DNA from: Acanthaster planci
Taxonomy: Eukaryota; Echinodermata; Asteroidea; Valvatida; Acanthasteridae
DNA: 15,972 nt
Assembly: GCF_001949145.1 (NCBI RefSeq)
Contig: NW_019091381.1
Coordinates: forward strand, 1,856,801-1,872,772
Direction: 5' to 3'
Shown here piece after piece: positions 11,601-15,972 of this stretch. Under the pieces are notes generated by a model. It was not told the DNA's origin and made no database searches. It saw only the letters and a program-made list of their open reading frames with translations. Numbering within the stretch: position 1 is the first letter of the stretch; each line of letters starts with the position of its first letter. Position numbers and translations under genes: made by a program.

Positions 11601-14600
11601 CCTTCAATGACAGAGTTACAGCCATCGGTCATTAATATCTCCAAATGACAAACGTTATGAACTTTTGCCATAACCCTGAGCAAATGGAGAGAAATAAATT
11701 TGTATTTTTACACTAATCAGATTTCAATTTTGCTCTCTGGAGCCCGGTATGCCAAAGACAAACCCCTCCAATGCATACTTCTTAAAAGCTGGTCTTACCG
11801 GCAGAGGGGCCCCCAAAACCAGATGAGGAGACAGAGGGTGAACCAAAGGGGTTGGATCTGGCTGCCTCAGGATTGGGCCGACTACCGAGACCGCTGAAAA
11901 AGCCTCCTGGGAACATTGAGAACAGAAATTCAAAACCCAATGATATTTCACTATTCGATATGGACTGTGTTCAACTTCAGTTTAAATTCCACGGGTTAAT
12001 TTGTCAAAGAAGTGCGACGGTACTAACAAAACCTAATTGATACAGCACTCAAAGGCATTCTATCATTTATCTCAACAAAGATGCTATTGGAATAAATCAG
12101 CTGTTTCCACCGACCGAACCAACGAACGAAGGTGTGCTGAAGGTTTCAGAAGAAACCTCTAAAATCCTCGGGGGGAAAAACACGGGCCAAGAATTACAAA
12201 TCTTGACAAAGCAGACAATGAGCATGCCTATGAAGGGCGTCAAAGGTCATCTGGGAGGATCAATATGAATGCGCCAGGTGCTTTTATCCAAACTGACCTT
12301 GCCTCATTGAAATACTAAACTGACTTATTAAATCAGGATTTGTTCTTTATTTTTTGTTACCTCCACCATCACCGCCAGCCCCAAACAAACTGCCACTGGA
12401 AGGAGTGGTCGTTGGTGTTTGACCAAAGAGGGAATGACCTTGACCAAAGGCGGGAGCTGAACTAGAAGGTCTTCCAAATACTCCTAGATGGTGGATTGGG
12501 GATTAACCAGGATACACGTCAGGCTAGGATATTTGAAATACTTCAAAAACAATACATGAAAGAATTGTTAAAGATAAAATGGGTTGTTCCTAACTTGAAT
12601 CCTAAACTTTTATGGCTTGTGGAAAATGATTCCAGTCAACAGAAGTTCTGAACCAATAAATTTTTGACACTGACTTGACAAATTTGTTATGAATGACGGA
12701 CTTCGTCATAGTTGGCTTAATTACAAATTCATAAATCTATTCACACATTCCATTGTACAGAATTTGTTCATCAATCACGGTGGCAAAATAGAAGCAAATG
12801 CCGCTCAGTGTTCCGTACCCTTAGGCCGCGTAACATTCATAAGTGTGACAGAGGTTACACTGTAACGATTATCTGATGAAGTCAACAGTTGTGGGCCTGT
12901 GGGATGAACGTTAATTCATGATGCAAGAGGCACTGCCATGCGTGTATACCTTCTGTTTGTCGCCCAAAGGTTGGAACGGAGGTTGACGTCTCAAAGAGTC
13001 CTCCAGACCCGGCCTGCTGGAAGGGGGAAGAGGCCGCTGAAGTTGCCTGGCCAAAAATTCCCCCGCTACTTGTTGCCGATGGCTGGCCAAACAGGCTGGC
13101 GGTGGATATCGGCTGTCCGAAGAGGCCACCGCTACTGGCCGGTGTGGCTGACTGTCCGAACAGCGCTCCGGAGCTAGTTGTGGATGCCGGCTTGCTAAAG
13201 AGCCCGCTGTTGCTGGATGACGACTGACCGAAGAGCCCGCCAGATGTGGTGGCAGATTGGCCAAACGGGGAGGCACTCGTGGAGGTGGGCTGGCCGAAGA
13301 GATTTTTGCTTACCGAGCCACCATCCTTGGAGGTCGCTGTTCCAAAGAGAGTCCCAGAGCTGGATTCGGAAGGGGCCGGCTGATCCTCCTTCAGGAGTCC
13401 AAACAACGTCTTGGGTTTATCTGCTGCCGCAGAGGTCATAGGTGCTGCACTTGTAGCAGGAGCAGACACAGAGGCGGAAGGCTGGGTACTTACTCCAAAC
13501 TGGGGGGCCCCAAAAAGTCCAGCAGATGAGGGGGCTCCAAATGACGGCGCACTTAACCCAGCTGAAGTACCTAGACCAAATCAGAATTGCAAAAACCACA
13601 TCAACAATTATCCAGGATTCTAGTTAATAACTAAACTATACCTTCCTTCAATGAAACTTGAAGGTTTATGGTTGACATTCTAGTGTACTTCTAAGGGCTT
13701 CAAGAACACCTGCAAGTCTTAAGTTTCAAGAACACCTGCAAGTCTCAGGCTTCAAGAACACCTGCAAGTTTCAGGCTTCAAGAACACCTGCAAGTCTCAG
13801 GCTTCAAGAACACCTGCAAGTCTCAGGCTTCAAGAACACCTGCAAGTCTCAGGCTTCAAGAACACCTGCAAGTCTCAGGCTTCAAGAACACCTGCAAGTC
13901 TCAGGCTTCAAGAACACCTGCAAGTCTCAGGCTTTAAGAACACCTGCAAGTCTCAGGCTTCAAGAACACCTGCAAGTTTTAGGCTTCAAGAACACCTGCA
14001 AGTCTCAGGCCTCAAGAACACCTGCAAGTCTCAGGCTTCAAGAACACCTGCAAGTCTCAGGCTTCAAGAACACCTCCAAGTCTGAAGGTGGCAACACAGC
14101 TTGTATTGTTAGCATAATTTCATTCTAAGACTCCAGCAAAGAAATGGTTTCCTAATTTACTCGTGACAACCGCACATACAATGCAGTTGATGACCCCTTA
14201 CACCATCACAAGACCTTCTGTCTGAAGTCAAGTTGAAAACTGTTTGCATCATCTTGGACAAAAGCGCTCCAGTGATGAGCGATACAATACGGCTGCACGC
14301 TAATCTGGCCCCTATTGAAAAGACGTCAGCAGCACACTGTGCCAGTTTTGGGAACAAAAGAAAGTTCCATAACACTGCGCAATCTAGGCTCTTTTTGCAA
14401 AGTGGTACCTGGTACGGTACCTGGCTGAAATACTCTAGCATCAATAGATGTCAGATTAGAGTAGCCACCACACAGTCACTCCATGGGGTTCAGGTGTTCA
14501 GGAAAAAAAGATTTTTTGAAATTGTTGAAGATTTTTGAAAACTGAAGATATTGAAAAATCGCCCGTATGTAGGCACTGCATTTTCAAAAGCACCTGGCAG

Positions 14601-15830
14601 GAAATGGCAAACGGGGGTGTATAAGATTCCAGATGGCTCAAGCTGGTCTGAGAGGCAGCAAGTACACACCCGAGGTTGTTGCTGTTGCTGTAGTCACTGC
14701 TCCTGCCCTTGCAAAAGGTGTCCCAGCTGCTGCCTTTGCTCCAAACATCCCACCTGAGGTACCAGTCACGGCGTCCGCAGGAGTCACGGCTGGCTTGCCA
14801 AATAGCCCCGTTGCTGCTGTTGTCACTGCAGCAGTTGCCGGCTGGGTCACTGCAGAGGGGGGATGGTCATCGGTGTCCGAGACAACCACAGCGGCAGTGG
14901 CGGGCTGACCGGTACCGGCCTCGTCCTCACCCGAGGGCTGTGGTGCTGCCGACCCAGCTAGGGCTGGTTTGCTAGCTAGACCTGGCAGAAATTGACAGCA
15001 ATCAAGAATGAAGTGTCAACAAAGACCCGTGCCTCGCCAAGCTCATATCTAAACCCACATCTTTAATTTATCTTAGCCCTTGTGACCTTTACCCTTGACC
15101 TTTCAGGCTTTAATGCAATGGGCTTGTGGGTTAAACCAACCAATGCTCAAGCCAAATTTGAAGTCCCCATGTAAAATATTTCTCCAGTGATTGCCCTGAC
15201 AAGATTTCTATTGTTTGAGCATGCATGTAAAGATGTTCATTATAAGCATATGTTTGGATTCGATCTGACATAAGGTCCCCTCCAGCTTTTTTTAGAGTTA
15301 AAATCTGTACCAGTCTTCATTCTCACAAGTGCTCAACTACAAGTCTGTAGGCCATGTCTAAATTAGGTCTTTTATGACTATGGCTTTGTTTTTTTCCACA
15401 GCAACACACAATTAGCACAAGTCCAAAACAAGTTACATACAAAGACAGGGTTAATTCAAAATTTAGGTCCACGAAAATCACACATCGTGGAAAGTGGCTT
15501 TGAACCAACCTGTACCGGCTTCGTCTTCTCCAACAAGGAGCTGTTTTAGCCTTCCCGGGGCCGTGCTAGTGGCGGGTTGCAAACTCATCCTGGGAAACGG
15601 CTTGACGCTGGCTCCGCTGGTGCTAGTCGGTGCGGAGGTGACTGTAGCAGTGGCTGGCTGGCTGGGCTGGACAGACTGAGCTGGTGGTGCAGTCTTGGGG
15701 ATAGCCTTGACGCTGACATTGGGACTGGCTGTCGGTTTGGTAGTCGTGGCTTCGGTCGAGGAGACTGTGGTTGTGGGTAAAGCTGTTGTCTCCTTTTGCA
15801 CTGGAATTGATTCTTTCACAGAACTGGTTG
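5652..15830 (-). CDS. NUP214: Nuclear pore protein NUP214 (CAN), C-terminal FG-repeat half, spliced, 5' part outside window
   Basis: The inferred join on the minus strand is 15830-15510, 14981-14670, 13570-12950, 12483-12361, 11906-11799, 11505-11437, 11219-11142, 11050-10870, 10304-10195, 5972-5933 and 5688-5652. It totals 2000 nt, with 2 nt finishing an upstream codon, then 665 codons and TGA. All junctions are AG/GT and in phase. About 37 FG dipeptides are visible, of the LFG, AFG, TFG and GFG types, in a Ser/Thr/Gly/Ala-rich, Lys-poor and presumably disordered chain. GFFSGLG, NPFG, LFGN, GSPPTFG and ASQETPTFGSL occur in the same order as in vertebrate NUP214, which is the basis of the call. 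Known role: NUP214 sits on cytoplasmic pore filaments with NUP88 and NUP62. Its C-terminal FG region binds the exportin XPO1/CRM1 with RanGTP, and also mRNA export factors. The beta-propeller that binds DDX19 would be upstream, beyond the window. No promoter is visible because the 5' end is missing. Confidence 0.93.
5933..5972 (-). CDS. NUP214: NUP214 exon J: 40-nt penultimate micro-exon
   Basis: This exon is 40 nt, phase 1 in and phase 2 out, about residues 641-653. Acceptor: ATTCCTTCAG|GT. Donor: AGTGG|GTAAGT, a full consensus. It encodes FGSGGQGSSGSS plus the first two bases of a Gly codon. The frame, the strong splice sites and the fit to both neighbours support it despite its size. Reading through its donor gives Gly and then TAA at once (5929-5931), so an unspliced transcript would end here. 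Confidence 0.85.
7291..7350. repeat. Two 30-bp tandem copies (TGGACAGG-rich)
   Basis: Positions 7291-7320 and 7321-7350 are the same 30-bp unit with two or three differences. Within each unit TGGACAGGT occurs twice, so the region is effectively four TGGACAGGT words at nearly regular spacing, with a degenerate TGGACTGGT just upstream (about 7276). Confidence 0.85.
7769..8350. other. GC-richer patch with overlapping open frames, origin unknown
   Basis: This stretch is visibly richer in G and C than the intron around it. It is open for 139 codons on the minus strand (8188-7769), and for 118 and 95 codons on the plus strand. None of the conceptual proteins shows a domain I recognise, and the frames overlap on both strands, as expected when GC content reduces chance stops. 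It also holds a hairpin GCCAGCC-G-GGCTGGC (8023-8037). A decayed transposable element or a conserved regulatory block are both possible. I do not call it a gene. Confidence 0.35.
8301..8320. repeat. Near-perfect palindrome, 9-bp arms
   Basis: TCAAGGCCA (8301-8309) and TGGCCTTGA (8312-8320) are exact inverse complements around a 2-bp centre. Two loose 21-bp direct copies of GGCA-C-CAAGGCCA type follow at 8340-8381, sharing the AAGGCCA word. It could form a cruciform or serve as a dimeric binding site; no function can be assigned. Confidence 0.8.
8865..8934 (+). promoter_or_regulatory. TATA-like box, initiator-like motif and hairpin inside the long intron
   Basis: TATAAAAG starts at 8865. A TCAG initiator-like word sits 32 bp downstream (8897-8900), which is normal TATA-to-start spacing. 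An inverted repeat (8916-8934; arms TGGTATGG and CCATACCA, loop TTG) follows. No convincing open frame lies downstream on the plus strand, so this may be chance in AT-rich DNA or a relic of a mobile element promoter. Confidence 0.2.
10195..10304 (-). CDS. NUP214: NUP214 exon I: ASQETPTFGSL and GFSGFG exon
   Basis: This exon is 110 nt, phase 2 in and phase 1 out, about residues 604-640. Acceptor: CTCAAAACAG|C. Donor: GGTG|GTAAGG. It encodes FASQETPTFGSLSSSKP and then GGFSGFGGGSSQSGFG. The ASQ-x-PTFGSLS block is nearly invariant at this point of NUP214, which makes the exon an excellent landmark. The following intron is about 4.2 kb, by far the longest in the window. If that intron were retained, about 30 non-FG codons would follow before a stop. 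Confidence 0.94.
10305..10869 (-). other. NUP214: NUP214 intron H-I, 565 bp
   Basis: This stretch is bounded by GTAAGC and CAAAACAG. It contains a 15-bp tandem pair, AACGGGCAGTGACAA and AACGGGCAGTGACGA (10431-10460), and a short G run near 10837. Nothing else was recognised. Confidence 0.85.
10431..10460. repeat. 15-bp tandem pair in intron
   Basis: There are two adjacent 15-bp copies differing at one base. This is a small intronic duplication with no evident role. Confidence 0.85.
10870..11050 (-). CDS. NUP214: NUP214 exon H: dense PTFG/PAFG/PSFG repeats
   Basis: This exon is 181 nt, phase 1 in and phase 2 out, about residues 544-603. Acceptor: TGACTTCAG|CA. Donor: AGTGG|GTAAGC. Seven FG motifs are packed with four to eight residues between most of them: GGFGSPPTFG, SSPAFG, STPSFG, GSAFG, then SPFGQ and SAFGAS, ending GGFS. 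This matches the GSPPTFG...PAFG part of vertebrate NUP214, which is known to contact XPO1 with RanGTP. The opposite strand shows a long proline-rich open frame here, which is only the antisense of these repeats. Confidence 0.95.
11142..11219 (-). CDS. NUP214: NUP214 exon G: VFGG/GFGGF exon
   Basis: This exon is 78 nt, phase 1 to phase 1, about residues 518-543. Acceptor: TGTTGCAG|TT. Donor: AGTG|GTGAGT. It encodes VFGGSFSSPEGSVAKSGFGGF and then SQQPS. The GSVA...GFG spacing resembles the GGSVASQGFG stretch of vertebrate NUP214. It is separated from the next exon by the shortest intron here (91 bp, 11051-11141). Confidence 0.92.
11279..11298. repeat. 10-bp tandem pair in intron F-G
   Basis: TCTGTGACTG occurs twice back to back. 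This is a minor repeat in a 217-bp intron. Confidence 0.85.
11437..11505 (-). CDS. NUP214: NUP214 exon F: LFGN/TFGN exon
   Basis: This small exon is 69 nt, phase 1 to phase 1, about residues 495-517. Acceptor: ACACTCAG|GT. Donor: CCTG|GTATGT. It encodes SSSLFGNQGATTFGNASS, which aligns with the LFGN...TFGG stretch after the GFFSGLG block of vertebrate NUP214. The introns on either side are short (293 and 217 bp). Confidence 0.92.
11799..11906 (-). CDS. NUP214: NUP214 exon E: GFFSGLG signature exon
   Basis: This exon is 108 nt, phase 1 to phase 1, about residues 459-494. Acceptor: GTTCCCAG|GA. Donor: GCCG|GTAAGA. It encodes GFFSGLG, then RPNPEAARSNPFG and SSSGFGGP. The GFFSGLG followed about ten residues later by NPF matches the same block in vertebrate NUP214 closely. 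It is the best single anchor for the gene's identity, because GLFG arrays alone also occur in other nucleoporins such as NUP98. Confidence 0.95.
11907..12360 (-). other. NUP214: NUP214 intron D-E, 454 bp
   Basis: The donor is GTAACA (at 12360) and the acceptor GTTCCCAG. It is AT-rich with no repeats or missed FG-coding segment that I can see. Confidence 0.85.
12361..12483 (-). CDS. NUP214: NUP214 exon D: four FG motifs
   Basis: This exon is 123 nt, phase 1 to phase 1, about residues 418-458. Acceptor: CACCATCTAG|GA. Donor: GGAG|GTAACA. The peptide carries VFGRP, PAFGQ, SLFGQ and SLFGA, and ends in AGGDGGG. That run joins the next exon to make GGGFFSGLG, the hallmark of the NUP214 C-terminal region. 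Both neighbouring junctions split a glycine codon. Confidence 0.92.
12484..12949 (-). other. NUP214: NUP214 intron C-D, 466 bp
   Basis: The donor is GTATAC (at 12949) and the acceptor CCATCTAG. It holds a short inverted repeat GTTACA-C-TGTAAC (12853-12865) and is otherwise plain AT-rich intron. Confidence 0.85.
12950..13570 (-). CDS. NUP214: NUP214 exon C: main GLFGQ/SPFG repeat block
   Basis: This is the largest exon, 621 nt, phase 1 to phase 1, about residues 211-417. Acceptor: GGTCTAG|GT. Donor: GAAG|GTATAC (12944-12949). It holds 13 FG motifs, many as GLFGQ, SLFGQ, KNLFGQ, SPFGQ and GIFGQ, spaced by 10-20 Ser/Thr/Ala-rich residues. The only charged stretch is near DKPKTLFGLLKEDQPAP, which separates an Ala/Pro-rich front part from the GLFG array. 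Three positions look like former FG units that have lost the glycine (GLFSK, SPFQQ, GLFET). The LFG class binds transport receptors at the pore. A GTAAGT inside the exon (13488-13493) reads as coding Val-Ser. Confidence 0.93.
13571..14669 (-). other. NUP214: NUP214 intron B-C, 1.1 kb, carrying a minisatellite
   Basis: The donor is GTGTGT (at 14669) and the acceptor GGTCTAG (at 13571). About a third of the intron is the 26-bp minisatellite at 13696-14085. Near 14403-14422 a small inverted cluster of GGTACC words occurs. No missed FG-coding exon was found. Confidence 0.85.
13696..14085. repeat. Minisatellite, 15 units of 26 bp in perfect register
   Basis: The unit core is TTCAAGAACACCTGCAAGT followed by a CTCAGGC-type link. 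Fifteen units run from 13696 to 14085 with no insertion or deletion (390 bp = 15 x 26). Variants concentrate at the ends: the first units read TCTTA and AGTTTC, and the last has CCTCCAAG for CCTGCAAG. Single changes (CTTTAAG, GGCCTCAAG, GTTTTAG) mark a few inner units. There are no unique spacers, so this is not a CRISPR. Intronic position gives no coding role. Confidence 0.97.
14670..14981 (-). CDS. NUP214: NUP214 exon B: first FG motifs
   Basis: This is a 312-nt exon, phase 1 to phase 1, covering about residues 107-210. Acceptor: TTTCTGCCAG|GT, with a good pyrimidine tract. Donor: CGG|GTGTGT (14664-14669). It opens with LASKPALAG, continues with an acidic GEDEAGTG and two QPATAAV segments, then shows the first FG units, TGLFGKP and GGMFGAK. 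If the donor is not used, the frame ends 13 codons later. A second GTGAGG donor-like site lies inside the exon at 14925-14930, also in phase 1. Confidence 0.85.
14982..15509 (-). other. NUP214: NUP214 intron A-B, 528 bp
   Basis: The donor is GTTGGT (at 15509) and the acceptor TTTCTGCCAG (at 14982). No repeats or exons were recognised. Confidence 0.8.
15510..15830 (-). CDS. NUP214: NUP214 exon A: Ser/Thr/Pro-rich linker before the FG domain
   Basis: This exon has 107 codons' worth of sequence (residues 1-106 of the partial protein) and is phase 1 at both ends. Acceptor: GCAG at 15831-15834, preceded by a weak pyrimidine tract. Donor: CAG|GTTGGT (15504-15509), a non-consensus donor. Reading past the donor gives about ten codons and then a stop, so splicing is needed. 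The peptide is dominated by T, S, A, P and V, with no FG and one KPFPRMS island. It ends in GEDEAGTG, a motif repeated inside the next exon. It fits the low-complexity linker between the coiled coils and FG region of NUP214. Taken alone it would not be recognisable; the assignment rests on phase and position. A nearby alternative acceptor (CAACCAG, 4 bases into the exon plus codon shift) would break the frame. Confidence 0.75.
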
Positions 15831-15972
15831 CTGCGGGCATTGGTTCATTTATGATAAAATATTTAAATATGGATATTCACTAACTGAGCAACACAAGAAC
15901 AACATTTGTAACTTTATAAGATGGCTATACTTTGTTGAAATGTGACTAGCCAGAGGAAGTTAAAGGAGGATG

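Noticed and set aside
12938-13623. Several plus-strand open frames opposite exon C
   Set aside because: They overlap each other in all frames, lie over the GLFGQ exon, and have compositions explained by the antisense of a GC-rich repeat exon.
13696-14085. CRISPR-like array
   Set aside because: Units are directly adjacent without unique spacers, in an intron of an animal gene.
14551-14975. Cys-rich and Ala/Val-rich plus-strand frames opposite exon B
   Set aside because: The cysteine cluster is the antisense of GCA/ACA (Ala/Thr) codons of exon B. No independent gene signal.

Overview
This is a piece of an animal genome. It shows spliced coding exons separated by GT-AG introns, long AT-rich introns and flanks, minisatellites, and no bacterial-style operons. 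Its one recognisable gene is on the minus strand: the 3' (C-terminal) half of NUP214 (CAN), the phenylalanine-glycine (FG) nucleoporin of the cytoplasmic face of the nuclear pore. I rebuilt 11 exons by reading the minus strand from position 15830 down to 5652. All ten splice junctions join in phase, and the frame closes on a TGA at 5652-5654, giving about 665 residues with about 37 FG dipeptides. The order of motifs (GFFSGLG, then SNPFG, LFGNQG, GSPPTFG, ASQETPTFGSL, GFSGFG and a final GFGG) is collinear with the end of vertebrate NUP214 as I know it. The N-terminal beta-propeller and the coiled coils that bind NUP88/NUP62 must lie beyond the right edge of the window.

Layout from right to left, the direction of transcription: exon A (15510-15830) is a Ser/Thr/Pro/Ala-rich linker without FG. 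Exon B (14670-14981) holds the first LFG and MFG repeats. A 1.1 kb intron carries a striking 15 x 26 bp minisatellite (13696-14085). Exon C (12950-13570) is a large GLFGQ-rich exon with 13 FGs. Seven smaller exons follow (12361-12483, 11799-11906, 11437-11505, 11142-11219, 10870-11050, 10195-10304, 5933-5972). The last two of these are separated by a 4.2 kb intron that holds a GC-richer patch, short duplications and palindromes. The last coding exon is short (5652-5688). Positions 1-5651 are 3' UTR and flanking DNA. No further gene could be supported there, but it holds a 247-bp tandem duplication and a tRNA-derived SINE-like stretch.

The first seven exons are all flanked by phase-1 introns, so each is a symmetric cassette that could be skipped or duplicated without breaking the frame. 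This suits a disordered domain whose function depends on how many FG motifs it has. The species cannot be fixed from the sequence. The strong likeness to vertebrate NUP214, together with fairly compact introns full of minisatellites, makes an invertebrate deuterostome such as a lancelet my best guess, weakly held. I found no novel multi-gene system. The most interesting signals concern the exon architecture of the FG domain, alternative 3' ends, and the intronic repeats.
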